Positions 33,929 to 42,415 of a stretch of 64,000 nt of DNA are shown here, one piece after another (within the stretch, counting starts at the first letter, position 1; every line of letters starts with the position of its first letter). Below the pieces are notes generated by a model. It made no database searches. It was not told the DNA's origin and saw only the letters and a list, made by a program, of their open reading frames with translations. Where the stretch lies: contig WSXW01000002.1 in assembly GCA_009773495.1 (NCBI GenBank), positions 102,568 to 166,567 on the forward strand, given 5' to 3'. This stretch comes from Bacillota bacterium. GTDB lineage: Bacteria; Bacillota; UBA994. The position numbers and the translations under genes are program-made.

Positions 33929-35635
33929 GTGAGAATTCTGGTTAAGGAGATAGTAGTAAACTGTGGTCCGCGGGATACGAGAGTAGGGGTTATAGAGAAT
34001 GGAGAGCTAGTGGAGCTATTCATTGAAAACACCAGCGGAGAGAGGCTGGTGGGTAATGTTTATAAAGGCAAGGTGGCAAATGTGTTGCCTGGAATGCAGG
34101 CCGCCTTTGTTAATGTAGGGCTGAACAAAAACACCTTCCTGTATGTAGATGATGCTCTGGAGAATGTAGTTGGCGTAGACGACGTGCCCGAGAACATTTC
34201 CAATAAGTCTTCAATAAAAGACGTGCTTAAGCCTGGTCAAGCAGTAATTGTACAGGTGAGCAAAGAGCCCTTTGGTACCAAGGGGGCTAGGGTAACCAGG
34301 CATATCACTTTGCCAGGTCGCTTCGTGGTGCTCATGCCTACCGTAGATTACATTGGAATTTCGCGTCGCATTGTAGATCACGAAGAGAGAGAGCGTCTTA
34401 AGAAGCTCGCACAAGAGTTTCGTCCTAAGGGAATGGGTGTCATAGTGCGTACTATGGCGGAGGATCTTAGCCCCGAGGAGCTAAAGCGTGATATCGAATT
34501 TCTCGATAAGTTGTGGCGCAGAGTCAAGCAGAAAGGCAAGTCGGCCAAGGCCCCAGCCATACTGCACCGTGACCTTAACCTGCTATACCGCATCATCCGC
34601 GACTCTTTTGACAGTGATGTCTTGCGCCTTATTATCGATAGTCAGGATGAATACGAATCCATTCTTAGCTTGCTTGAAGATATTGGGCCACACCTAAAAG
34701 ACCGAGTGTTTCTTTTTCAGGAGAACCGGCCCATCTTTGAGATTTTTGGTTTAGAGACGCAGATAGAGAAAATACTCCGCAATAAAGTTTGGCTTAGGTG
34801 TGGCGGCTATATTGTCATCGACCAAACCGAAGCTTTAACATCTATCGATGTTAATACCGGTAAATATGTAGGATCCACAAATCTTGCCGACACTGTGCTA
34901 AAAACTAATCTTGAGGCAGCCGGAGAAATAGCCCATCAGTTGCGGCTTCGGAATATTGGCGGGATTATCATAATCGATTTTATCGATATGGATAGTCATG
35001 ATCACCAGCGCAAAGTCTTGGCAGCCCTTGCTGAGGCGACGGTCTTGGATAAAACAAAGACGACTATTTTAGGTTTAACACAGTTAGGGTTAGTAGAAAT
35101 GACACGCCAGAAAGTAAGGCAAGGCTTGGCTCAGTCGTTGCTTAAGCCCTGTACATGCTGCGATGGCACAGGCAAAGTTCCGTCAGAAGATGTAAGGGTC
35201 ATTCGCATCGAAAATGAGATCAAACGTTACCTTCAGACTAGCACAGACCCAGCCGTGCTCATCCATGTGCATCCTACAACGGCGGGCAACCTCATTGGCG
35301 TTAACGGTGTCAATCTGGAACGCTTAGTAAAAGAGACCTCCAAGCGCATTTTTATCTGTGGCAAATTAGAGATCAGCCCCGAGGAGTATCGGATTGTATT
35401 GTCAGGCCCTGTCGATGAGGTGGAAAAAACAGCGCTCCCTGTGGCAGTGGGCGAAATACATACCCTGCTCGTCGATAGCGTACACAGTAATCGTACGCAG
35501 GATGGTGTTGCCCGAATCGAGGGCTATGTAATCCAAATCGATCAGGCCGCGTCTTTAGTAGGCAAGAGGACCACCTTTGAAATAACGAAGGTGGATAAGA
35601 CGTTTGCGAGGGCGAAGCTTTTTACGCGTTCCTAG
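33929..35635 (+). CDS. rng: Ribonuclease E/G family endoribonuclease
   Basis: 568 residues. N-terminal S1 domain (about 38-120: GNVYKGKVANVLPGMQAAF) within the RNase H-like fold, then the DNase I-like catalytic part with SIDVNTGKYVGSTN (about 305) and the metal-binding IIDFIDMDSHDHQ (about 350). The Zn-link is CTCCDGTGKV (about 408-417) and a C-terminal small domain follows. It matures 5S/16S rRNA and starts mRNA decay. GTG start 33929 is only modestly supported (GGAGA abuts it), but the N-terminus aligns with the family. Its stop codon lies inside a repeat block. Confidence 0.93.
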   Translation: MRILVKEIVVNCGPRDTRVGVIENGELVELFIENTSGERLVGNVYKGKVANVLPGMQAAFVNVGLNKNTFLYVDDALENVVGVDDVPENISNKSSIKDVLKPGQAVIVQVSKEPFGTKGARVTRHITLPGRFVVLMPTVDYIGISRRIVDHEERERLKKLAQEFRPKGMGVIVRTMAEDLSPEELKRDIEFLDKLWRRVKQKGKSAKAPAILHRDLNLLYRIIRDSFDSDVLRLIIDSQDEYESILSLLEDIGPHLKDRVFLFQENRPIFEIFGLETQIEKILRNKVWLRCGGYIVIDQTEALTSIDVNTGKYVGSTNLADTVLKTNLEAAGEIAHQLRLRNIGGIIIIDFIDMDSHDHQRKVLAALAEATVLDKTKTTILGLTQLGLVEMTRQKVRQGLAQSLLKPCTCCDGTGKVPSEDVRVIRIENEIKRYLQTSTDPAVLIHVHPTTAGNLIGVNGVNLERLVKETSKRIFICGKLEISPEEYRIVLSGPVDEVEKTALPVAVGEIHTLLVDSVHSNRTQDGVARIEGYVIQIDQAASLVGKRTTFEITKVDKTFARAKLFTRS

Positions 35636-35740
35636 TTCCTCGTTCCTTGTTCCTAGTAGAGGCCGTACACGGTACACAGAACACAGTGGAACGTAGCGTC
35701 TAAGGACTTGCTGGGGGCCGGCGGCCGGCGGCTAGTGGCA
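35626..35740. repeat. Simple-word repeat block after rng
   Basis: cgttcctagttcctcgttcc ttgttcctag (35628-35657, containing the rng stop), then ccgtacacggtacacagaac acagtggaac (35662-35692), then gggggccggcggccggcggc tag (35713-35734). The middle block is the reverse complement of ones at 1148 and 37308, and the last relates to ctagccgccagccgccag at 37239. No gene lies in 35636-35902. Confidence 0.75.
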
Positions 35741-35756
35741 TCCTTCAAGCTACTGG

Positions 35757-35785
35757 TTGACCATCATCGATTTCCATGTTAAAAT
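35757..35785 (+). promoter_or_regulatory. Sigma-A-type promoter of rplU-rpmA
   Basis: TTGACC (35757-35762), 17-base spacer, TAAAAT (35780-35785). It lies 118 bases before the rplU start, leaving room for a leader RNA. Confidence 0.7.
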
Positions 35786-35794
35786 TAACACTCG

Positions 35795-35900
35795 TAGGAT
35801 TATTTTTTTCCTTTGTGAAAGTAATCCGAAAACCGCACGTCTAGGGCTTTAAGTGCGCGCAATCGCCCCCGTTCGACGGCGAGTCTAGTCAGGAGGTCTA
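35795..35900 (+). promoter_or_regulatory. Structured 5' leader of rplU (L21-leader-like)
   Basis: Three consecutive hairpins can be drawn: GGATTA (35797-35802) with TAATCC (35822-35827); GCAC with GTGC at 35835-35856; TCGCC with GGCGA at about 35863-35882. The SD AGGAGG follows at 35891. Ribosomal protein operons often carry such autoregulatory leaders, and an L21 leader is a known family; I cannot confirm the match by eye. Confidence 0.45.
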
Positions 35901-35902
35901 AC

Positions 35903-36217
35903 ATGTTTGCCATCATTGAGACAGGCGGTAAGCAATACCGCGTTCACCAGGGAGATGTCATTTACGTTGAGAAGCTAAACGCTAACGTGGGTGATACGTT
36001 TGAGTTCAAAGAAGTAATTGCTGTTGGTAATGGTAGTGATGTATCTGTAGGTGCTCCAATTCTGCCTAACGCTCAAGTAGTAGCTAAAGTTGTAGAACAC
36101 GGCAAAGGTCCAAAGATTATCATCTTCCGTTACAAAGCTAAGTCCCGTTATCGTAAGAAAAACGGCCATCGCCAGCCTTTCACTAGGGTTGTAATCGAAT
36201 CAATCGCCGTTAACTAA
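35903..36217 (+). CDS. rplU: 50S ribosomal protein L21
   Basis: 104 residues. IIETGGKQYRVHQGD at the N-terminus and YKAKSRYRKKNGHRQPFT near the C-terminus are diagnostic. A 23S rRNA-binding protein of the large subunit. The gene is followed after 12 bases by rpmA; the protease gene prp (ysxB) that often sits between the two in firmicutes is absent. Confidence 0.98.
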   Translation: MFAIIETGGKQYRVHQGDVIYVEKLNANVGDTFEFKEVIAVGNGSDVSVGAPILPNAQVVAKVVEHGKGPKIIIFRYKAKSRYRKKNGHRQPFTRVVIESIAVN

Positions 36218-36229
36218 GGAGGTGCACTA

Positions 36230-36490
36230 ATGGCTCATAAAAAAGGTGTAGGTAGTTCACGCAACGGTCGCGATTCCCATGCTCAACGTCTAGGTGTAAA
36301 ACGCCAGGACGGGCAAGTAGTTAGCGCTGGCTCCATTCTCGTGCGCCAACGCGGTACCAAGGTTCACCCTGGTCATAATGTTGGCATCGGCGGTGACGAT
36401 ACTTTATTTGCGCTCGTAGAGGGCAAGGTAGCTTTCGAGCGTTATGGTAAAGATCGCAAGCAAGTAAGCGTATACGCTGTAGAAGCCTAA
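36230..36490 (+). CDS. rpmA: 50S ribosomal protein L27, without N-terminal extension
   Basis: 86 residues. [20 protein letters not shown] is the mature-type N-terminus that reaches the peptidyl transferase centre. Many firmicute L27 proteins start with a roughly nine-residue extension that Prp protease removes; here the first codons directly encode the mature form, in agreement with the missing prp gene. AAGGAGG site before ATG. A terminator follows. Confidence 0.98.
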   Translation: MAHKKGVGSSRNGRDSHAQRLGVKRQDGQVVSAGSILVRQRGTKVHPGHNVGIGGDDTLFALVEGKVAFERYGKDRKQVSVYAVEA

Positions 36491-36506
36491 AGTTTTGACA
36501 GTAGGA

Positions 36507-36535
36507 AAGCCCGGTGCTGATACCGGGTTTTTTTC
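36507..36535 (+). terminator. Terminator after rpmA
   Basis: CCCGGT (36510-36515) pairs with ACCGGG (36522-36527), followed by seven T. It separates the ribosomal unit from spo0B-obg, though the SD of spo0B lies only a few bases beyond, so read-through may matter. Confidence 0.9.
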
Positions 36536-36549
36536 TTAGGTGGTGCTAT

Positions 36550-37242
36550 ATGAGAAAACTACCACAAAGACTAATACTTGCTTTGTTCCTTGCTGCGGCG
36601 GCGATGCTACCGTGGCTAGCAGTACGTGCGCTGTTGGCGGTAGTAGTGGCATTGTTTCTTTATTACGGTTGGCGAGAACAGATACCAGTCATACCTCAGG
36701 TTCATGACTTTAGTCCGCGCTTCAGCCAGTTTAGACACGATTTGCTGAACGATTTACAGTTGGTATATGGATTTGTGCAGCTAAATAAACCTGCTCAGGA
36801 AGTGCTGAGTCGGATCGACCGTGCCATTGCGCGCATACGATTAGCGGGTCAGATTTTCAGCATACAAAACGGGGAGCTTAGCTGTCTCCTATTCGATATC
36901 TGTGAAGAAGCCGAAAGCTGCGGTATTCGCTTGAGTTTTAGGGCCTCGGGTAAATGGGCAGGATTTAATCAGGAGTGGGCAACTTGGGCAAACGGCTTGC
37001 AGGCAGTCTGGGCATACTATAAAGGCTTGGCAGAAGCTACAGGTCTAACTGAAGTTGAGTTGGAGCTCGTTGAAGACCTGAGCGTGTGGGAAATTCAATT
37101 CTTAGCACCGGGAGCCCCCGTAGCGGCGGCGACTCTACCTAAGAAGCTGCGCATTAATCTTGGTTCAGGGGCCAACCTATCTTGGAGCTATGTCGAGCAC
37201 AATATAACCTTGCAGGTGAAAAAGCCACTGAGTGGCCACTAG
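36550..37242 (+). CDS. spo0B: Spo0B-like phosphotransferase with membrane anchor
   Basis: 230 residues. Two hydrophobic N-terminal stretches (LILALFLAAAAMLPWLAV and ALLAVVVALFLYYG, residues 6-42) are followed by the Spo0B helical hairpin FRHDLLNDLQLVYGFVQL (about 65-82), whose His is the expected phosphorylation site. The C-terminal part is a degenerate ATPase-like domain without clear nucleotide boxes. In Bacillus Spo0B relays phosphate from Spo0F to Spo0A and has no membrane segment. Position between rpmA and obg is the same as in Bacillus. ATG 36550 is used; an upstream in-frame start lies in the rpmA terminator. Confidence 0.82.
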   Translation: MRKLPQRLILALFLAAAAMLPWLAVRALLAVVVALFLYYGWREQIPVIPQVHDFSPRFSQFRHDLLNDLQLVYGFVQLNKPAQEVLSRIDRAIARIRLAGQIFSIQNGELSCLLFDICEEAESCGIRLSFRASGKWAGFNQEWATWANGLQAVWAYYKGLAEATGLTEVELELVEDLSVWEIQFLAPGAPVAAATLPKKLRINLGSGANLSWSYVEHNITLQVKKPLSGH

Positions 37243-37352
37243 CCGCCAGCCGCCAGAGAAACGGAGTGCTATCAGCTTCACTTGCCGCTTTTTAGGGCCG
37301 GCCTTACCCACCGTGTACTGTGTACTGTGTTCTGTGTACATTCCACGAGGAA
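37239..37352. repeat. Simple-word repeat block between spo0B and obg
   Basis: ctagccgccagccgccag starts at the spo0B stop codon (37240-37242). Further on, ccgtgtactgtgtactgtgt tctgtgtacattccacgagg aac runs from 37310 to 37352. Related to the blocks at 1148 and 35626. Nothing else is seen before the obg SD at 37388. Confidence 0.7.
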
Positions 37353-37399
37353 CCAAGGACGAGAATGCGCCATCCGCAGAAAAACTAGGAGGTCACTAA

Positions 37400-38674
37400 A
37401 TGTTTGTTGATCGCGTAAAAATAACAGTTCGTTCTGGTAGCGGCGGAGACGGGGCTTCGACCTTTCGTCGTGAGAAATATGTACCGACCGGGGGGCCGTC
37501 AGGGGGGGATGGGGGTAAGGGCGGAAACGTATTTGTCCTTGCCGACTCTAATATGCATACCCTCATGGATTATCGCTACAAGAAGCATTTTCGGGCAGAA
37601 AACGGGCGCAATGGGCAGAACCGCAACATGCATGGGCACAAGGCCGAAGATATTACATTACGTGTGCCGCCTGGTACAGTTGTGTATGATGACCTCACTG
37701 GCAAGGTCATCGTTGATCTGGTCCAGGAAGGTGATACGGTGTTATTGTTGCCTGGAGGTAAAGGCGGCAGAGGCAATGCTCGCTTTGCTACAGCGGTTCA
37801 GCAAGCTCCTACCATTGCAGAGAAAGGTGAACCCGGCATTGAACGCGAAATACGTTTAGAACTAAAAACTATAGCCGATGTAGGATTGGTAGGCTTTCCC
37901 AACGCTGGTAAGTCCACGCTTCTTTCCGTAGTCTCTGCAGCTAGGCCTAAAATAGCAGACTACCACTTTACAACCTTGGAGCCTAACCTAGGCGTAGTTG
38001 CCATTAGCGGGCGGAGTTTTATTATGGCGGACATTCCTGGACTTATAGAGGGAGCCCATGAAGGGCAGGGTCTAGGGCATGAATTCTTACGCCATGTCGA
38101 GCGCACCCGCATACTCATTCATGTGGTTGACGGTGCTGGAACTGAGGGACGCGACCCCGTAAGTGACATCGAAGTCATTAACAATGAGCTCAAGAGCTAT
38201 TCACCAACCCTGGCTTCGCGTCCGCAAATTATCGCTCTTAACAAGATCGACGCCATTACTGACGAAGGCACCCTTAAGGGGCTGCTGGAGAGGCTAAAGG
38301 CTCAAGGGCTTGAAGTCTACCCCATCTCCGCAGTTATTGGCGAAGGTGTTGTTCCTTTATTGCATCGCGCCATGGATTTAGTTGAACAGCTTCCCAAACC
38401 GGAACTCCATAGGGTAGAAACCGTGTTAGAGGTTGAACCAGATGTGAAGCTGCATGTTACACGAGAACAGGGTGTGTTTGTGGTGCGCGGTACCGAGGTA
38501 GAGAGGATTATCGCGCGTAGCAATATCGATAACGATGAGGCTTTGCAGAGATTACAGTCAGCTTTCAAGCGTTTGGGAGTATTCCAGCTACTGCGTGATT
38601 CCGGTATCCATGAAGGCGATCCGGTACGTATCGGTGAAGCCGAATTCTCCTTCTATGACGAAGAACCTGAATAG
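37400..38674 (+). CDS. obg: GTPase Obg/CgtA
   Basis: 424 residues. N-terminal glycine-rich Obg fold (GGDGGKGGNVFVLAD; GGKGGRGNARFATA), G domain with G1 GFPNAGKSTLLS (about 166-177), switch region with FTTLEPNLG, G3 DIPGLIEGAHEGQGLGHEF (about 213-231), G4 LNKID, and the C-terminal OCT domain. It acts in 50S assembly and, in sporulators, in stress signalling. AGGAGG before ATG. The end is ten bases from nadD. Confidence 0.97.
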   Translation: MFVDRVKITVRSGSGGDGASTFRREKYVPTGGPSGGDGGKGGNVFVLADSNMHTLMDYRYKKHFRAENGRNGQNRNMHGHKAEDITLRVPPGTVVYDDLTGKVIVDLVQEGDTVLLLPGGKGGRGNARFATAVQQAPTIAEKGEPGIEREIRLELKTIADVGLVGFPNAGKSTLLSVVSAARPKIADYHFTTLEPNLGVVAISGRSFIMADIPGLIEGAHEGQGLGHEFLRHVERTRILIHVVDGAGTEGRDPVSDIEVINNELKSYSPTLASRPQIIALNKIDAITDEGTLKGLLERLKAQGLEVYPISAVIGEGVVPLLHRAMDLVEQLPKPELHRVETVLEVEPDVKLHVTREQGVFVVRGTEVERIIARSNIDNDEALQRLQSAFKRLGVFQLLRDSGIHEGDPVRIGEAEFSFYDEEPE

Positions 38675-38683
38675 AGGTGTATT

Positions 38684-39307
38684 ATGCGCTTAGGCATTAT
38701 GGGTGGGACATTTGACCCCATACACTGGGGCCACTTGGTCACCGCAGAGGCGGCTCGCCATCAGTTTAAGTTAGACCAAGTATTATTCGTTCCGTCTGGC
38801 CAACCGCCCCATAAACAGGGGAGGAAAGTTTCTTCGCCGGAACATCGCTACCTAATGACATTTTTGGCTATCGCTAATAACCCCATGTTTCATATCTCGC
38901 GGCTTGAGATCGACCGACCTGGGTTCACTTATACCTACGACACAGTCAGCCATCTCAAAGCAGAGTACGGTCAAAATATAGAACTTTTTTTTATAACTGG
39001 GGCAGATGTCATGCGGGATATCCTCACCTGGTACAAGGCTGAAGAGCTCCTGAGCATCTGTCATTTCGTTGCAGCTAGCCGTCCTGGCTTCACATTGTTA
39101 GATTATATGGCACACGCCGACCTTTCACGTTTTAAGGAAAATGGCAGTATCCATTTGATCGAGGTACCAGCCATGGCTATCTCATCCACGGACTTGAGGC
39201 GGCGTATAACTATTGGTGAGCCAATCCGGTACCTTGTACCAGAGGCGGTAGAGAACTATATTTACAAAAATCATCTCTATGTACCAGATGATGGGGCTAC
39301 CGATTGA
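38684..39307 (+). CDS. nadD: Nicotinate-nucleotide adenylyltransferase
   Basis: 207 residues. Adenylylates nicotinate mononucleotide in NAD synthesis. Nucleotidyltransferase motif GGTFDPIHWGHLVTAEAA (about 6-23, with HxGH), FVPSGQPPHKQ (about 36-46), FITGADVMRDILTWYKAEEL and the C-terminal ISSTDLRRRI (ISSTxIR motif, about 165-174). Normal length. Follows obg directly, as in most clostridia. Confidence 0.96.
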   Translation: MRLGIMGGTFDPIHWGHLVTAEAARHQFKLDQVLFVPSGQPPHKQGRKVSSPEHRYLMTFLAIANNPMFHISRLEIDRPGFTYTYDTVSHLKAEYGQNIELFFITGADVMRDILTWYKAEELLSICHFVAASRPGFTLLDYMAHADLSRFKENGSIHLIEVPAMAISSTDLRRRITIGEPIRYLVPEAVENYIYKNHLYVPDDGATD

Positions 39308-39362
39308 GCAGAATTAAGTTTATGATAGGTATATCTTTGTATACTGTGGAGGCGATACTGAT

Positions 39363-40541
39363 ATGCACAACAAGATGTTGCGGAACTCATTAGCTGTTTT
39401 GTGTCTGATACTAAGTGGTTTAGTTGGCTCCACGGTGCTTGTATTAAACAGCATGGCAACTCAAGGACTTACGGAAGAACCAATATTACTGGAACCCCCT
39501 ATGAAAAGTAGCAAAGTCAACGTGCTAGTTTTAGGTACAGACGCTGGACTGCTGCCAGGTGGAATAAAGGTTCAGAGTCGCACCGATACCATGATGGTAG
39601 TTAGCTTCGATCCTAATACATTTGAGGTAAATGTCTTGTCCCTACCGCGTGATAGTAGGGTCGTTATACTTGGTCGTCCTAGTCTCGACAAGATTAACGC
39701 TGCTCATGCTTATGGTGGAGTGCAGCTGGCGGTTGACACAGTAGAGGAGTTACTTGACGTGCCTATTCACTATTATGTGCGCATAGATAATGCAGGTTTT
39801 CGAAGAGTTATCGACGCCATTGGTGGTGTTGACTATTATGTAGAGTTTGATATGGATTATGTCGATCCGTATCAAGACCTCTATATCCATCTCCAACAAG
39901 GACAGCAAGAGCTTGATGGAGATAAGGCTGAGCAATATGTCCGTTACCGCGGTAATGATAGCGATATTAATCGTATTAAGCGTCAGCAGAAGTTTGTAAT
40001 AGCTACACTTAAAACCGTGCTTAAGCCCTCTAATTTGCTCCGCATTAATCAGCTTATTGAAATCGTTAGGCAAAGCGTCAAGACTAATGTCGATGCCGTA
40101 GATATCCTTAAGTACTTACCTTTGGTTGATAAGATCAGCGACAAAAGTGTGACCATGCATATGCTTCCAGGCACAGATGGGTGGGTTAATGGCGGCAGTT
40201 ACTGGCTCGTTGACGAAGCGGAGATGGATCTACTCTTACAAGAGCATTTCTGGGATGAAATGCAGGGCGACCCCAGTACTATCTCCATTGCCATTGAAGA
40301 TGCTAGTGGTGAGAACATGGGGAGCCGTGCCAAGGAAATTCTAGAGCGACGTGGGTTTAACGTTGTGTCGGTTAAAACTGCGTCCAACACTGTAGAGAAG
40401 ACGAAGATTACCGCCCACAACAGTTACGATGCAGCAGGCTTACTGGTATTCCGAGTGCTCCGGCAGGGTGTGTTATACAGCGAGAAACCCGCCCGCGCCA
40501 TCGATGTAACCATAACCATAGGCGCTGATTTCACTAGATAG
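39363..40541 (+). CDS. LytR-CpsA-Psr family wall polymer ligase
   Basis: 392 residues. Type II membrane protein: one N-terminal helix (LAVLCLILSGLVGSTVLVL), then the extracytoplasmic LCP domain (about 48-265) with VLVLGTDAG, SRTDTMMVVSFDP, LSLPRDSRV (the conserved Arg-rich motif), GGVDYYVEFDMDYVDP and YRGNDSDINRIKRQQKF. A C-terminal LytR_C-type domain follows (about 300-390). LCP proteins attach teichoic acids or other glycopolymers to peptidoglycan. Good SD (GGAGG). Lies between nadD and rsfS, the usual clostridial place. Confidence 0.92.
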   Translation: MHNKMLRNSLAVLCLILSGLVGSTVLVLNSMATQGLTEEPILLEPPMKSSKVNVLVLGTDAGLLPGGIKVQSRTDTMMVVSFDPNTFEVNVLSLPRDSRVVILGRPSLDKINAAHAYGGVQLAVDTVEELLDVPIHYYVRIDNAGFRRVIDAIGGVDYYVEFDMDYVDPYQDLYIHLQQGQQELDGDKAEQYVRYRGNDSDINRIKRQQKFVIATLKTVLKPSNLLRINQLIEIVRQSVKTNVDAVDILKYLPLVDKISDKSVTMHMLPGTDGWVNGGSYWLVDEAEMDLLLQEHFWDEMQGDPSTISIAIEDASGENMGSRAKEILERRGFNVVSVKTASNTVEKTKITAHNSYDAAGLLVFRVLRQGVLYSEKPARAIDVTITIGADFTR

Positions 40542-40543
40542 GA

Positions 40544-40891
40544 GTGGGAGTTATAACATCAGAAGCATTAGTCCAGCAGGCAGTTAGCCTTGCTAAAGAC
40601 AAGAAAGCCCTGCGGCCCGTAATTCTTGACCTTAGGGAGGTATCACTAGTCACAGACTATTTTTTGATTGTTAGTGCCCAGTCTCGTACACAGACCTTGG
40701 CTATCGCAGATCATCTACAGAAAGAGCTACCACAGGGTTCTGTTCAACTCATAAGTCGTGAAGGCGACCCAGATGGAAAGTGGATTTTGCTCGACTACGG
40801 CTCGATTGTAGTTCATGTGTTTGAGGAAGAGACCCGGGAATTCTACAGCCTAGAACGGCTATGGGCCGAGGCTATCCTCACTTACGCATGA
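40544..40891 (+). CDS. rsfS: Ribosomal silencing factor RsfS
   Basis: 115 residues. Binds L14 and blocks subunit joining under nutrient limitation. Motifs: VILDLREVSLVTDYFLIVSA (about 26-45), AIADHLQKEL, and WILLDYGSIVVHVF (about 84-97). GTG 40544 is the only plausible start in frame but its SD spacing is poor. The end overlaps the methyltransferase ATG (ATGA). Confidence 0.93.
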   Translation: MGVITSEALVQQAVSLAKDKKALRPVILDLREVSLVTDYFLIVSAQSRTQTLAIADHLQKELPQGSVQLISREGDPDGKWILLDYGSIVVHVFEEETREFYSLERLWAEAILTYA

Positions 40892-41619
40892 AACGCCAGT
40901 ATGTACGCTTTGCCGAGGTCTATGACAAGTGGATGCAAAATATCGATTATACCGAGTGGTGGCAATACCTTGCCACCACCTTTTCCCTATACAAAGGTAT
41001 GCGAGTCCTAGAAGTCGGCTGCGGTACCGGTAGCTTAACGGAGCACATGCTTAAGGCTGGGCTTAGTGTCGTGGCCTCAGATAACTCCATCGAAATGTTG
41101 ACCCAAGCGGAGGCGAAGCTGAGAGGCTACTCACAGTGTAGCTTGCTACGCCTCGATCTGCGCCGCTTACCGCCTGATTTAGGAAAGTTCGACGCCGTCG
41201 TCGCCGCTTGTGATGTAGTAAACTACTTGCGTAGTATAGGCGAACTTACGCTTTTTCTTAACGGTGCGCGTCAGCTTCTTACAGACAACGGCGTACTATT
41301 ATTCGACGTACATGGCCCCGGGCACATTACAGGCTGGCTAAACAGCCCTTATTACAATCGTGTCGGTGAGAATAGCTGCTATATGTTAAACGTGACCATG
41401 AGTAAGGCACGCATCACCCAGCACCTCACAGGCTTTGTGCGTGGCGCAAATAATAGCTGGACGCGTTTTGAAGAAATACATCGACAGACATTTTTTGAGG
41501 TTAATTCTCTGCTCAAAATACTGCATGAAAGTGGCTTCCGTCAAAACGAAGCATATGAATTTGGCACGCAAGATAAGCCAGATTCTAACACTCTACGTAT
41601 CCAAATTGCCGCTAGGTAA
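40888..41619 (+). CDS. Class I SAM-dependent methyltransferase
   Basis: 243 residues. SAM-binding motif I is RVLEVGCGTGSLTEHML (about 43-59), then VVASDNSIEML (about 65-75) and VVAACDVVNYLRS (about 103-115). This is the small-molecule methyltransferase type that regularly follows rsfS in clostridia; the substrate is unknown. ATG 40888 overlaps the rsfS stop and begins MKRQYVRFAEVYDKWM, as in the family; the longer frame from 40861 is rejected for lying within rsfS. Confidence 0.88.
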   Translation: MKRQYVRFAEVYDKWMQNIDYTEWWQYLATTFSLYKGMRVLEVGCGTGSLTEHMLKAGLSVVASDNSIEMLTQAEAKLRGYSQCSLLRLDLRRLPPDLGKFDAVVAACDVVNYLRSIGELTLFLNGARQLLTDNGVLLFDVHGPGHITGWLNSPYYNRVGENSCYMLNVTMSKARITQHLTGFVRGANNSWTRFEEIHRQTFFEVNSLLKILHESGFRQNEAYEFGTQDKPDSNTLRIQIAAR

Positions 41620-41640
41620 TAACTTACTGCCTCCATCCCG

Positions 41641-41670
41641 TTGACACGAGTCAGCATCCTAGCTTATAAT
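41641..41670 (+). promoter_or_regulatory. Promoter of tRNA-Ala
   Basis: Consensus TTGACA (41641-41646) and TATAAT (41665-41670) with an 18-base spacer, 60 bases upstream of the tRNA. Confidence 0.85.
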
Positions 41671-41729
41671 TACTAACGTAGCTCATAGCTCCATTGTTGA
41701 GCTACTAGCAAATGATTACCAGAGGTTAT

Positions 41730-41805
41730 GGGGCATTAGCTCAGCTGGGAGAGCGCTTGACTGGCAGTCAAGAGGTCAGCGGTTCGATCCCGCTATGCTC
41801 CACCA
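41730..41805 (+). tRNA. tRNA-Ala (anticodon GGC)
   Basis: 76 bases including an encoded CCA. The acceptor GGGGCAT pairs with ATGCTCC (one G-T). The D arm is gctcagctgggagagc. The anticodon arm CTTGA-ctGGCag-TCAAG reads GGC, for Ala GCC codons. The T arm GCGGttcgatcCCGC is canonical. A terminator follows at 41832. Confidence 0.97.
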
Positions 41806-41831
41806 AAGAAACTAGTACCTGTCAGGGTTTT

Positions 41832-41858
41832 AACCGTCTTTTTTGGACGGTTATTTTT
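41832..41858 (+). terminator. Terminator after tRNA-Ala
   Basis: AACCGTC (41832-41838) pairs with GACGGTT (41846-41852) over a T/G loop, followed by ATTTTTT. Confidence 0.88.
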
Positions 41859-42347
41859 TATATACTGAGAACATTAGATCCTAACCAAGAGGATATCTCG
41901 ACCGCGTATACAAAAATTGGTAGAATCTACCGACTTTATTTCCTACCAGTGGACTGCACATCTTACCAAACAGTCAGTCAGAGCAAATCATCTTCATGCG
42001 ATGCCGGAGAAGGTGTTTCACTGGCCATGTTTTTCCCAAGCACAACGCATCGAGCAGAGAATATCAGTCATAGGAGGGGCTTTGCCCATATCTTGGTCAA
42101 CACCGGTTTGCGACTTGGACGGACGCCCTATGCTCCAATTTGACTCTATTACATTATGGGCCGCCTGCTTATACTGGGAGATATCAGCAACACAGGATAT
42201 TGCTAGTTTGCTTAAGTCCATAAGCCCGGGCAATAATTCAAATCATCCGGCAAGAAGATCTATAATGCGGTATTTTATGGCTAATTCCTGCAACTAATTG
42301 CCCATCTCCCTCCACGCAAAAACTGACCCAAAGCACACATTTGTACA
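41859..42347. other. Gene-poor stretch after tRNA-Ala
   Basis: A + strand frame runs to 42297 (from TTG 41917 or ATG 42001; about 98 residues from the ATG, beginning MPEKVFHWPCFSQ and containing LWAACLYWEISATQDIASLL). I recognise no family and see no Shine-Dalgarno site, so I do not call it a gene with confidence. CTATGCTCCA at 42128-42137 repeats ten bases of the tRNA-Ala 3' end (41793-41802). The position next to a tRNA and before genes of different style suggests a decayed integrated element. Confidence 0.35.
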
Positions 42348-42377
42348 TTGAAATAAATAATAGTCCCGGGATACAAT
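42348..42377 (+). promoter_or_regulatory. Promoter of TetR-ABC operon
   Basis: TTGAAA (42348-42353), 18-base spacer, TACAAT (42372-42377), 39 bases before the TetR start. CATTG and CAATG flank the spacer and could be part of an autoregulatory site. Confidence 0.6.
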
Positions 42378-42415
42378 GAAAACATGATCAGGAGTCATAA
42401 GTGAGGTGCTTGTTG

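Noticed and set aside
41793..42137. Ten-base repeat of the tRNA 3' end as attachment sites
   Set aside because: Only ten bases, no integrase gene seen, and the second copy is 335 bases away; kept only as a hint.
41712..42143. Open frame through tRNA-Ala
   Set aside because: It reads the tRNA and its terminator as protein; a chance frame.
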